This document shows, piece by piece, positions 23,915 to 33,690 of a DNA stretch of 64,000 bases (positions are counted from its first letter, which is position 1; every line of letters starts with the position of its first letter). Below the pieces are notes generated by a model, which saw nothing but the letters and a program-made list of their open reading frames with translations, had not been told where the DNA came from and did not search any database. Source of the stretch: Pipra filicauda (Eukaryota > Chordata > Aves > Passeriformes > Pipridae); the NCBI RefSeq assembly GCF_003945595.2, contig NW_024104317.1:868001-932000 (forward strand). The letters are read 5' to 3'. Position numbers and translations under genes: made by a program.

Positions 23915-26321
23915 GTAAGTGGTGGGGCCACAGTGCTTGGGTAGTTTGGGGGGCCTGGGACGGGTGGGAGCCACTGCTGGCTCTGCTGAAAACAAGCGAG
24001 GTGGTGGAAAGGAAACGCCAAGCCCAGCGCTGCTCTCAAGTGTCGGAGTAAGTCCAGGATAGCCCCACTGATGAGGGGTGTCTGCAGGGGGTGGGCAACA
24101 TCCCCCACCATGAGGCAGCACTGGCGGGTATCCCAAGTAAGGAGGGACTGGCAGAGGTCTGGAGGTCACTGCCTCAAAAAGTGCCTCCCATAGGCTGGGA
24201 ATAGGCATTTGGTCAGGCTGAATATCCCTTGGGGACGTTTAATGCTGCTCTAGTTGCTTGTGGCAAAAGAAGTACCCGATGGGCAATTGGAAATACAACT
24301 GCTGGAGCCCACTTCTGTTGCCCCAACGCAGAGCAGCCCTTCAGCTTTGTCCCCATCACCCACTGTATGCAGCACAGCCCTGTGCTTCACATGCTCCCCT
24401 GCCCCAGAGCCTGGCTTCGTGCCCTTGGAGACATCTCATGAGGCTACAGGTTCCCACCAAGACAGTTTCCTTCCACAGACCCACATGGGTCTCACCTCAG
24501 TCACTGCTCTGCAGGATGTGGGGATCTTTGGTGAGGGTGGCACCACTCTAGTTGTAGTAGGGCAGGCTGAGACAGAGGGTAAGAACCCTGGGGAGAGATG
24601 TGGGAGGGAAGCACTCCCCATTCCTGCCTGTGGGTGCAGATTTCTGCCTTGTCGAGGCAGGGGGTGAGGCTTGGATCCTTCTACAGTGCAGGCTGGTGAT
24701 CTGCGTGCTGCTGGGGCTGGGGTCCCTGCTGGTGAGGGGGCTGCCCCCATCCTGCCCCCATACCTGCCAGTGCTACGACACCTCCAAAGTCTTCTGCTCA
24801 GACGAGAGGATGCGGGAGATCCCGGCGGGCCTGCCAGGCGGTGCCACACAGCTCTTCTTTGTGGAGACAGGCCTGAGCAGTGTCCGCAGGGGGGCCCTGG
24901 GCACCAGTACCACCCTCACCAAGCTGGTCTTCCTCAACAACAACATCCAGGAGCTGGAAGCCGGTGCCTTTCAGTGGCTGCCCAGCTTGACCGAGCTGGA
25001 GGTGTCAGGAAACCCCTTGCCAGCAGTCAACCTTGGGGTGCTGATGGGGTTGACCAACCTCAGCAAGCTCTCCCTGGGTGCCAATGCCATCAGCTCCTTG
25101 CAGCCAGGGTTCTTCACTGCTGCATGCAGCCTGCAGGACCTACGCTTGCCAGGGAACAGGATTGTGGCATTGCCCCCTGGCATCTTCCACCCACTCCGGC
25201 AGCTCCAGGCCCTGGACCTCTCACAGAATGTCCTGGTTGAGCTGCCAGAGGGGCTGCTGGCCCCACTCACTGCCCTCCGCCTCCTCAAACTCAGCGACAA
25301 CCTGCTGGTGCGGGTGCCCCCCGGCGCTTTCAGGGCGCTTGGCCAGCTGACTGAGCTCCACCTGGATGGTAACCGGCTGGAGGAGCTGCCACCCGGCATC
25401 TTCAGCGGGCTGGGGGGGCTGCGGCGGCTGCAGCTGCAGCACAATGCCCTGGGCAGCCTGGCCCCCGACATCTTCACTGGTCTCCTCAACCTCACTGTCC
25501 TCAGCCTGGAGGGCAACCGCCTGGCCACCCTGCCAGCCACCCTCTTCACTGGCACACCCGGCCTCCTCCACCTCTCGCTGGGTCGCAACCAGCTGGAGAC
25601 GCTGCCCCGGGAGCTCTTCTCCAACCTGTCAGCACTGCAGACCCTGGTGCTTTCACACAATGCCATGGACCACCTGCCCACTGAGGTTTTCCAGGGACTG
25701 GCAGCACTGACAGCACTACAGCTGAGCCACAACAACCTCTCCAGCCTGCCAGCAGGGCTCCTGGCTGGACTACCCCACCTCACTGCCCTGGCACTGGACC
25801 ACAACCGCCTGGCCCGCCTGCCCCTGGGGCTCTTCGATGCCAATGATGAGCTGGTGCGTGTGGGGCTGTCTGACAACCCCTGGGCCTGTGACTGCCGCCT
25901 TGCCTATCTCCTGCACTGGCTCCAGGGCTTTGCTGAGCCCCTCATCCATGGGCAACCCTTCTGTGCCAGTCCAACTGCTCTCCAGGGACAGTCCCTGCTG
26001 CAGGTCCCCCGGGGGCAGCTGGAGTGCCCGGGAGTACCTGGTGTCCCCCCAGAGGAAGGCTGGGACAGGGATGCTGCAGGACAGTGCACCTACAGCAACC
26101 CTGAGGGCACTGTAAGCATGGTCTGTGATGCCACAAGCTGCCAGCAGCTCAGCCTTCGCCTCCCTCCTCCTTCTCCTCCTGAGCAAGTGCAGGGGTTGGG
26201 GCCGGCGTACCAGGGTGCCTGGGTGCTGCACTCCCACTGTGGCACACTGCAGGTCAGTGTCCTTGTCACAGCACAGAGCGGGAATGAGGCCACATCGCCA
26301 GGTCTCCCTGCTGTGCCCTAG
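23903..26321 (+). CDS. CPN2: Carboxypeptidase N subunit 2, join(23903..23914,24687..26321)
   Basis: CPN2 is the secreted, non-catalytic subunit that carries and stabilises the CPN1 peptidase in plasma. The main exon has no in-frame ATG: the frame is open from just after a TAG at 24558 and offers only a GTG at 24600. A tiny exon solves this: ATG plus three codons (MPHS) at 23903-23914, A at -3, then a perfect GTAAGT donor; the acceptor CTTCTACAG ends at 24686 in the same phase. The joined product is 548 residues (human 545) and starts with a proper signal peptide core, CRLVICVLLGLGSLL. Then come LRRNT Cys27/31/33/40, about 13 LRRs, and LRRCT NPWACDC (Cys405, Cys407). The C-terminal region has QCTYSNPEGTV and HCGTLQVSV, both clear CPN2 marks, with no membrane helix. 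Gene identity is secure; the first exon is inference. Confidence 0.93.
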
Positions 26322-26954
26322 AGCTCAGGCAGGTGCCAGCTTCTGCACTAGAAACCTCTGAGCCAGCCTGGGAAACAGCACCCAGTCTTGCTCTGCTATC
26401 CCTGCCTTGATCACCAGCCATCACTGAGCTCTCCACAACAGCTGGCCTGGTGGTATTTATTCTCCAAGCTATGTGTTTCCTGTATATTTCAAATATAGTT
26501 AAAATGTATATATTATTTCTGTGCAACCAGTTCCTATGGCAGAGAGAGGAATCGTTCTGTTCCCCCACATCTGCCTGTGTACTTGGGAGAGGCAGTGAAG
26601 CTCGATGTGATCCATTGGGGTCTGGTCTGGGGCTGTGCATGGTATGGTGTGGGTGCAGGTGCATTGTGGTGAGTAGGTGGCTCTTTGGCATGCTCATGGT
26701 GTGCTCATCTCTGCCCTCTGCAGCCCACCAGCCCCACCTCCTGCCCTGCTTCCCTTGGCACTGCAGACACCCAGCTGCAGCCTGACAATAACTCTCAGGG
26801 CATGGTTTTGTGGTGTCCAAGGGAAGCATGGGTGATTGCTACTGACTACCCAGCAAGGGGCATGGGCTGCCTGGCTGCAGGTGAGCTCCAGCCCAGGCAT
26901 CCACTGGCTGGTCCCCCCATACCCTGCCAGGGCTTGGTCTGCAGCCCTGGAGCT

Positions 26955-27184
26955 GGAATGCAGGAAATTCCACCTGAACAGGAGGAAGAACTTTACTGTG
27001 GGGTGACTGAACAGGATGCCCAGCAAGGCTGTAGAGTCTCCTTCTCTGAAGATACTCAAAAGCCACCTAAACAGAGCCTTGAGCAATGCACCCCAGGGAG
27101 CCCTACTTCAGCGGGGAGGTTGGATTAGATGACTTTCAGTGGCCCCTTCCACCCCTCATCTATCCTGTGATGCTGATTCTGTGA
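26955..27184 (+). mobile_element. CR1 LINE fragment
   Basis: About 230 bases match the 3' part of CR1: GAGGAAGAACTTTACTGTGG, later GTAGAGTCTCCTTCTCTGAA followed by GATACTCAAAAGCCACCTAA, then GGTTGGATTAGATGACTTTC and a terminal GATTCTGTGA. It is the longest CR1 copy in the window and is 5'-truncated. Confidence 0.92.
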
Positions 27185-27289
27185 CCCGTGGAGAGGAGAC
27201 ACAGAGTCCCAGCAGCGCTGCCCACGCAGGGGGTGGCAGGTAAGGTGGGTGCTCCCGCGGGAGGAGCGGGTGTGGGTGCACACACCGGG

Positions 27290-27470
27290 GTGTAAGTGCG
27301 TGTGTGTCTGGTGGTGGGGCGGTGCTGCGGCACCATCTCGCGGCGATAGGGACAGGGCTCCGCGGGCCGGGCAGCGATGGGGGATCCCTCCCTGAGCCCC
27401 GCCGCCCCCCTCGGAGCGCCCCGCCCGGCCCCGCCCGGCCCGGCCCGGCCCCACTGCTGGGCTATGTGTC
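27290..27470. promoter_or_regulatory. CpG-rich patch with GC boxes
   Basis: Dense CpG, with repeated CCCGCCCGGCC units, between two CR1 copies. It could be a small CpG island, or part of the promoter region for the 877-residue LRR gene 3 kb downstream. No transcript evidence is available. Confidence 0.4.
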
Positions 27471-27634
27471 CTTGGAGCCCCTGCCCTGCTGCTGCCCACC
27501 TGGGGTGGGCAGGGTCTCCCCTTGGCCCCACCTGCCCTGGCAGTGGGCTGCGATCCCAGCCCTGCTTTAGCCTCTGGGTTAAAGAAATGTGTGAATGTGG
27601 CATTTAGGAATATGTTTTAGTGGTGGACTTGTCA

Positions 27635-27702
27635 GTGCTGGGTTAACAGTTGGACTCGGTGATCTTAGAGATCTTTTCCAGCATACATGGTTCTATGACT
27701 GC
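27635..27702 (+). mobile_element. CR1 LINE 3'-end fragment
   Basis: Contains GTTGGACTCGGTGATCTTAG, then AGATCTTTTCCAGCATACAT and GGTTCTATGA, the end of a CR1 element in sense orientation and somewhat decayed. Confidence 0.85.
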
Positions 27703-28418
27703 CAGCCCCATGCTCCTGGGAGCAATGCAGACAGGCAACACTGCTTCCCAGATACAATTCTGCACAATCATCCTGCTGTCTCTCCCAAATGGGGGACTGC
27801 CACTGTGCTTCAGACATCTCCCAGGTGATGCTGGCATGGCCACCTCCAAGCCTGGACCAAGGGTACTACAGCTGGACGCAGTTCCCCAAACCCTGGCACA
27901 GCTGCCACACTGTGGTCTGGGGTGGCTGGTTGCAATCCTGTTGTGAGCTCTGTCCCCTCATGCACTTCAGCTCCTGCCACTCTGCAGCTTCTGGAACAAC
28001 CTGGCACCAAGTGGGTACCTGGATGCATATGGCATTGATGTTGGAAAGGAGTAAGGCTGTTGAAAATGTGCAGTGGTTTGTTTTTAAAATTGCCAAGTAA
28101 GGTGCAATGAAGCCCAGCAAGCACAAGCTGAGCCTTAATAAGTGCAGGTGAAAACTAAAGAAGACATGTTTAAATGCAATCAGTGCAATTACCCGTTGGG
28201 AAGTGATGGATACCCAGTCAGTTCAAGACTTTGCATCAAAAAGGGTGTTTCTTCCCACAGGATGCCCTGCACCAGCCAGCAGCCCTGGGTGTCCCTGCAG
28301 GAGGGTCTTTGGCCTGTGTTAGGGTGCAGGACAGGACACTCAGCCCCAGCCCTCTGGTGTGGAGCTGTGGGGCTGAGCACAGAGCGTGGATGTCGGCATA
28401 TCTGTCCAGCCACAGATG

Positions 28419-28818
28419 TTATCACTATTATGAGCATAAACAAATGGCTCCAGAACTGCACCTTTAGCTACATAAGCTGAATCCTGAGGAAGGAAACAGC
28501 TTACTGTTTGTGTCGGTGGGGGTGGTGCCTCTGATGCTGGTGGGTTATGCTGCTGGAGATATGGGACTGCAGAGACCATTGGCTGCAAAACAGGCTGGCC
28601 TGGAAATCTTCAGGTTTCCCTGGATGTGACTAGTCAAGTGGAGCCAGGAGATAACGCCTGGGAGTACGTGACTGAGTCCTCTCCGAGGGGTTTCTGCCAT
28701 GGCCTCCCACACCAGGGCACAGCTCTGCTGCCACCTCCCTGGCCGTCCCTTATCTCCCCACACAGACCTGTGCCCTGAACTCACTTGAAACCAGGCCCTG
28801 GGCCTGGGCTGCAGATAA
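28419..28818. promoter_or_regulatory. Cluster of four WGATAR motifs
   Basis: GATA-factor consensus sites occur at 28419-28424 (minus), 28649-28654 (plus), 28750-28755 (minus) and 28813-28818 (plus). The last also resembles a TATA element (ATAAAG) about 30 bases before a possible start site. GATA1/2 sites are typical of megakaryocyte and thrombocyte promoters. Chance occurrence cannot be excluded. Confidence 0.4.
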
Positions 28819-28844
28819 AGAGCTGGCCAGGTGATGGGACCCCC

Positions 28845-28912
28845 ATCCGGTGTCCTCACTCCACACGTGGTTTGTTCCTGCAGCCTGGACTTGTCTGTGA
28901 GTGCTCCGCCAA
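28845..28912 (+). other. Possible non-coding exon 1 of the 877-residue LRR gene
   Basis: An ATG-free stretch ends at the strong donor GTAAGT (28913-28918). The acceptor CCTTTTTTTTTTCCAAG ends at 30417, leaving three bases before the ATG at 30421. Size and layout resemble the inferred LRRC15 exon 1. The 5' end is a guess. Confidence 0.4.
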
Positions 28913-30420
28913 GTAAGTGATACAAAAGCTTTTTTTGTTCTTTAAAATGTTCTGGGAGGGGCCCTGTGGGGGGCTGTTGATTGTTTCCTTGCAGCAAGAA
29001 GCAGGAGAGGCTTCAGTGCCATGAGCTGGATGGGGACGCCCCTTCATGACCCTGCACTGCTGGAGGGTGGGACAAGCAAGGGATCACACTGAGGGTTTTA
29101 AAAGAGCTTTGCAGTTCAGAACTGTCTGTTTTCATCCCCATACACCCAGCTGTTTCCACCTGCACATTTCACCCACTGTGCTGCTCCTGCAGCTGAAGTG
29201 AAGCAGGCACTTTTACACCTGCAGCCCCAGCTCCTCCACCTGAGTCTCCCTGAGGAGAGGATGGGCAGGGATCAGCAATGGCTTCTGCCCTGGGCAACCC
29301 TGCAGGGCAGCCGGCACAACCAATGTCACCACCTCCCATTGGTTTCTCTTCAAACCCAGTGGCTTTCAGCCTCCTGTATTTGCTGAGCTCTTAACATTTA
29401 AAAAAACCAAACTTCTCACAGCTAATGTACCCTCTCAACATAAGGTTTTTGCATGTCAGCTTTGACGGACACCAAGAAGCAACCTATAGCTCTTTTCCCT
29501 GCTCCCACCCACGGCTGCAAATCAAAAGTTGGAAACTGCGATCCCAGTGCAATGCTCACGGCCGTTAAACCCCAGCTAAGGAGGTAGCTGAGTGTTTCCA
29601 AATGTTTCCATGGAAGTGGTGGGCTCTACTAATGGGTGTGCATCAGTGACTTCACTTTCTACCTGCAAGGCCAGAGCCCTAAACCTTAGGTAATAAAGAG
29701 TTCATCTATGGACATTTCATAGTGTTTTAACAAGCCTTACTCTAAAGCTTGGTTGCTGCTCATTTCTGTCCGACAAAGCTGCACAACTAAGGCCAAAATA
29801 TGGTGCAATTAGCAAGAATCCTGAAAAGGAGATGCTTAGGAGCCATGTTTTAAATGATTGCCCTGAACTGAGAGAAGCAGCAAGGAAATAGCAAGTCCAC
29901 CCAGCATGGTGTGGAAATTCCGAGTACACAAGATCCTCTGGTCTTGGCTGCCTCCTGGGACCCTTGCTGATCCCCCATTAGCAAGTGCAGGGCTGACTGC
30001 TTCTGTTGTTGCATGAATGGGCTGTTTCCCTGCTGACTAACTGGACCCACTGGGGCAGCACTAATGGGCAGCAGCACTTTGCCTTCTTCACCCAGGCAGA
30101 CACCAAGCCTGCAGCTGAGACATGGGAGAAGGAGGGCAGAGAACACACTGTCCAGCCCTTGTCCCCCTGGAGCATCTGCCAGTGCCAAGCCATGAGCTGG
30201 CTCGCTCTCCCTCCCCATCCCTCTGTACCACAGCAGTGAACTCAACTAAATGCAGTGTGTGTTTGCTTGTATGGTCTCTCTCTTATTGAATGAGTTATGA
30301 TATATGAGTAGAAGAGTCCCGAGAGCTGAACAACAGTGTGATGCCACAATTCATGAGCTGTGAACACAGGTTTTTTGTTCTTCATAACTGATTTTTTTAA
30401 ACCTTTTTTTTTCCAAGACA

Positions 30421-33054
30421 ATGTACCAGCATTTCCTTTTCCTTTTCTTCCTCTCCTTCCATCCCCATAAATGCCAAGATCAAATCCTGGGTGAAGATCC
30501 ATATGAAATGCCCAAAGACTACCAGCAGGTCTACAGAGGGACAAAAAATGATGTCAAAGAGATCCCAAAGATTGCAAAGCCCTTTGTTTCTGAAATGATC
30601 TTTGTGCAAACCAGCATCACTGCTATAAGGAAAGGTGCCTTCAGGTACATGCCCAACCTGATCAAGATTTTGTTTATTGGCAACAAGATCAAGACAGTTG
30701 AACCTGGAGCCTTTGATAATCTGGACAAGCTGAGGGACTTGGATATCTCTGGTGCCTCATTAGAAGAACTATCTGTGGGCACTTTCCAAAACCTCCCAAG
30801 CTTACAGAGGCTGGAGCTGAGAGACAGCCAACTCAGATACATCCCCAAAGGCCTCTTTGATGGGCTGAAAAATTTGGGAGAGCTCTCCCTGCACATCAAT
30901 GCAATCCCTTCTCTTCCAGAAGGCATTTTTGATTTTCTCATCAATTTAACCTTTTTGGACCTGTCTAGAAACAGGATCACAACTCTTCCTGTGAATGCTT
31001 TTAGCAAACTTACCCGGCTGCAGGTCCTCCGGCTGTATGAGAATGAGTTGCAAGACCTCCCAGAGGGACTGTTGGACAGCCAGATGGAGCTGCTGGAGCT
31101 CAGCCTCCAGAGCAACAGGCTCAGGGCGCTGCCACCCATGTTCCTGAGAAGCCTGCCTCACCTGGAGAAACTCCTCTTGGACAACAATCTCATCAGGGTT
31201 CTCCCACCTCAGGGCTTTTTTGGTTTAAACAAATTGAAGCTGCTGACTCTGGGTTCAAACCATATCATGGAGCTCCCCTGCTGCCTTTTTGACACCATGC
31301 CACACTTACGGGAGCTGGACCTGGGCAGGAACAGTTTGGCCACACTTCCAGATGGCATCTTTGTCAACCTCACATCCCTTGGAAAACTCATCTTGTCCCA
31401 CAACCAGCTGTTAGCCCTGCCAAGAGGAGCCTTCACTGGGCTCAGCAAGCTTCTGGACCTCCAGCTGGACACAAATCAGCTCTCTGCTCTGGATGAAGAG
31501 GTCTTTGCTTCTCTCCCAAATCTGAAAACCCTCAACCTTCGAAAGAACCAGCTGGAGAGTGTTCCCCGAGGGCTCCTGGACCCCCTGAAGAAGCTCAGCT
31601 CAGTGTATCTGAGTGGTAACCCATGGAGATGTGATTGCAACCTCTGCTCCCTGCACAGCTGGATCCTGAGTAACAGTGAGAAGATCAAATTGGCCACCCA
31701 AGTCTCATGCAAGAGCCCACCCCATCTGGCAGGGCAAGCAGTTACATTGCTGAGGGATGACCACTTAATTTGCCCAGCTACTCTGCCTCTTTCAGCTTCT
31801 TTTATCCCATCTCTGCCATTTAACTTCACATCATCACAAAGGATGTCAACTTTGCCATCACTTGGAGGCTCGTCCACAGCAATGCCAACCTTGCTGTCAT
31901 TGGCAGCCTTTCCCATCAGGACATCGACAACTGTTCTGTCACCTGTGGTCACCTCTGCTATGTTGCCAGCTGTCCCAACGGAGGGCACCTTCAGCACTCC
32001 ATTGCCAACCGTGCCATCTAAGGCCTTTGTCACCCCCCCACCATCAGCTGTGCTTCAGAAGGCCTTAAGCAACAGCCCATCAACAACCAATGTGCCCAAG
32101 TCCTTCATCACCACACCATCAACAACCATGATACCAAAGGCCTCCATTACCACCCCATTACCAACTGCACTGCCAGAGACCTTCATCAACACCCCACCAA
32201 CAACTGTGCTGCCAACAGCCTCCATTGCCACACCATCATCATCAACCGTGACGCTCAGGGCTTTCATCACCAGCCCATCACCAGCTGTGCCAACTTCAGC
32301 CATCGTAAGCCTACAGTCTCCTGGGGCCACCCACCCAGAACCTGTGCCATCCACTCTAGCTTCTGCCACCACGCAGGTGCCAACAAGCCCGCTGGCAGCC
32401 ACCACCAGACATGTGCTTCCTGTTCTTCTGGTGCCCACCAGACCACTGGCAACCACCACCAGACAAGTGCCTCCTGCTCTTTCAGTGCCCAGGGAGAGGC
32501 CAGCCACCATCCCACAGGGAACACCCAAAACCTCCCTTGTCTCAGCCCCCTCCATGGCACTCTGGCCATCCCCCACGACTGCTGCACTGGGCATGGTCCC
32601 ACTGGCCTCACACTCCCCATCCTACCATGCTCCTGCACCAGGCAGGGAGCAGGACCATGCCACCACATGGGACTTGTCCCCAGCTGGCACCCAGCCCACC
32701 CCCAGTGCTCCCCAACATGCTCCTGCCCCGGCAGGCACCGTCCTACTCCCAATGCCTCCCACCCCTTTGCCGCCAGACCACACGAGCCCCTGCCCGGCCT
32801 CCCCGCCCCTGGCCCCCAGCGGTCATCGTGCCTGGGGCTGGTCCCTGCGGGCCAGTCCACGGCAGTGCCGGCTGTCCCTGGCGCTGGGGCTGGCCGCGCT
32901 GGCGCTGCAGGCAGCCTGCACGCTGCTGTGGGGGATGCTCGCCCTTCTCCTTCACCAGGACACACGACACCGCCCCGGGCCGCCTGTGAGGCTGCTGAGC
33001 CTTCAGGCTCTGGCTGATCCGGGGACCCCCGAGCCAGCTCAGGCACCACTTTAA
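30421..33054 (+). CDS. Unnamed mucin-stalked LRR membrane protein (GP5/CPN2/LRRC15 family)
   Basis: I cannot assign a symbol. The 877-residue frame is one intact exon, starting three bases after a strong acceptor. Residues 1-17: Phe/Leu-rich signal peptide. Residues about 18-60 align with the CPN2 amino end (VYRGTK against VFCSDE; MIFVQTS against IIFVETS) but the LRRNT cysteines are absent apart from Cys18. About 14 LRRs follow (60-400), with phrases such as LQVLRLYENEL. The LRRCT starts NPWRCDCNLC (Cys404, 406, 409) and ends near Cys451. A Ser/Thr/Pro stalk (about 455-795) holds seven 13-residue repeats and a later pair of about 18 residues. A membrane helix (about 818-841), with the LALQ core also seen in GP5, precedes a 36-residue tail. 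A cell-surface receptor, perhaps on thrombocytes, is likely. It lies between CPN2 and HES1, where human has no such gene to my knowledge. Confidence 0.87.
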   Translation: MYQHFLFLFFLSFHPHKCQDQILGEDPYEMPKDYQQVYRGTKNDVKEIPKIAKPFVSEMIFVQTSITAIRKGAFRYMPNLIKILFIGNKIKTVEPGAFDNLDKLRDLDISGASLEELSVGTFQNLPSLQRLELRDSQLRYIPKGLFDGLKNLGELSLHINAIPSLPEGIFDFLINLTFLDLSRNRITTLPVNAFSKLTRLQVLRLYENELQDLPEGLLDSQMELLELSLQSNRLRALPPMFLRSLPHLEKLLLDNNLIRVLPPQGFFGLNKLKLLTLGSNHIMELPCCLFDTMPHLRELDLGRNSLATLPDGIFVNLTSLGKLILSHNQLLALPRGAFTGLSKLLDLQLDTNQLSALDEEVFASLPNLKTLNLRKNQLESVPRGLLDPLKKLSSVYLSGNPWRCDCNLCSLHSWILSNSEKIKLATQVSCKSPPHLAGQAVTLLRDDHLICPATLPLSASFIPSLPFNFTSSQRMSTLPSLGGSSTAMPTLLSLAAFPIRTSTTVLSPVVTSAMLPAVPTEGTFSTPLPTVPSKAFVTPPPSAVLQKALSNSPSTTNVPKSFITTPSTTMIPKASITTPLPTALPETFINTPPTTVLPTASIATPSSSTVTLRAFITSPSPAVPTSAIVSLQSPGATHPEPVPSTLASATTQVPTSPLAATTRHVLPVLLVPTRPLATTTRQVPPALSVPRERPATIPQGTPKTSLVSAPSMALWPSPTTAALGMVPLASHSPSYHAPAPGREQDHATTWDLSPAGTQPTPSAPQHAPAPAGTVLLPMPPTPLPPDHTSPCPASPPLAPSGHRAWGWSLRASPRQCRLSLALGLAALALQAACTLLWGMLALLLHQDTRHRPGPPVRLLSLQALADPGTPEPAQAPL
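32020..32295 (+). repeat. Seven 39-base tandem repeats (mucin-like stalk)
   Basis: Imperfect 13-codon units encode K-A-[FS]-[IV]-T-[TP]-P-x-[PST]-[TA]-x-x-P variants: units begin KAFV, KALS, KSFI, KASI, ETFI, TASI (14 codons) and RAFI. Ser and Thr are dense, so heavy O-glycosylation is expected. Upstream sequence (31.85-32.0 kb) looks like older, more diverged units. Confidence 0.8.
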
Positions 33055-33690
33055 GCTTCGCTGCCCCTGTGTGACCTGGGCTGTACTTGTTGTCCTTCTT
33101 TGGGATACGGAGCCGTGTTGGCCGCAGGGTGTGCGTATCCCTGGGGCTGGGGACCCAGCACTCAGGCTGTTCCCAAGGTGGGGGACGCAGCACCCACTCC
33201 GTTCCCAGGGTGGGGGACCCGACACCCAGGCCGTTCCCAGGATAGGGGTCCCAGTAGCCAGGCCGTTTTGGGATGCCTTCCAACTGACGCCCGGCGATGC
33301 TCGCAGACTGGAACCCTATACGCGATGTCCCTGCCTGACGGCCCTTCTGCCAAACGACACTAGATGGCATCCCGACACAGGCAGTGGCTGCCACCGCCTT
33401 CCTGCGGCCACTGAAATGCCAGAGCCCCCGCCCACGCCGGCCAGGACCCACTGCACCGCGGACGCGGCCACTCTTGCTCGCAGGGTCAGGAGCCCCGGCC
33501 CGAATCGACTCGCCAGCCCTGGAAGGTACCTGCAGTCCTTGGGGAAGGACATGCCAAGGCTTCCTGCCCCGCACTCTGTCTTCTTCCCCGTGCCATATTA
33601 CGGGATGTGTCAGTGCCTGTACTCCTCTTCCCCTCTCCTGTTCTCTTTCCTCCTCCGTGATATTAAAGCCCCCCCTGCACCTCTGGGCTG
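33055..33690 (+). other. 3' UTR of the unnamed LRR gene
   Basis: The sequence runs from the TAA at 33052-33054 to a likely poly(A) signal ATTAAA at 33662-33667. It includes a small GC-rich tandem repeat (33146-33275). Confidence 0.55.
33146..33275 (+). repeat. Minisatellite in a 3' UTR
   Basis: About four imperfect units of roughly 32-36 bases share the pattern GGGGACCCAGCACTCAGG then CTGTTCCCAAGGTG; TTCCCAAGGTGGGGGAC, TTCCCAGGGTGGGGGAC and TTCCCAGGATAGGGGTC mark successive units. Length variation between individuals is likely. Confidence 0.75.

Larger units (their letters stand above)
26322..28840. other. CPN2 3' UTR and intergenic DNA
   Basis: AT-rich sequence near 26440-26530 is probably the CPN2 3' end, although I see no canonical AATAAA. 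Two CR1 pieces follow (26955-27184 and 27635-27702), separated by a CpG-rich patch (about 27290-27470). The rightmost part contains a cluster of GATA motifs before a possible exon at about 28845. No further coding sequence is recognised. Confidence 0.5.

Noticed and set aside
24254..24686. An alternative CPN2 first exon ending at the donor near 24578
   Set aside because: The frame can be joined in phase to an AG at about 24660, but it lacks a signal peptide and places an unrelated 30-100 residues before the hydrophobic core. The 23903 exon is a far better fit.
30421..33054. Calling the fourth LRR gene GP1BA
   Set aside because: GPIb-alpha has about 7-8 LRRs, a different LRRCT and a long signalling tail that binds filamin and 14-3-3. 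This protein has about 14 LRRs and a 36-residue tail, and sits in the CPN2 cluster.
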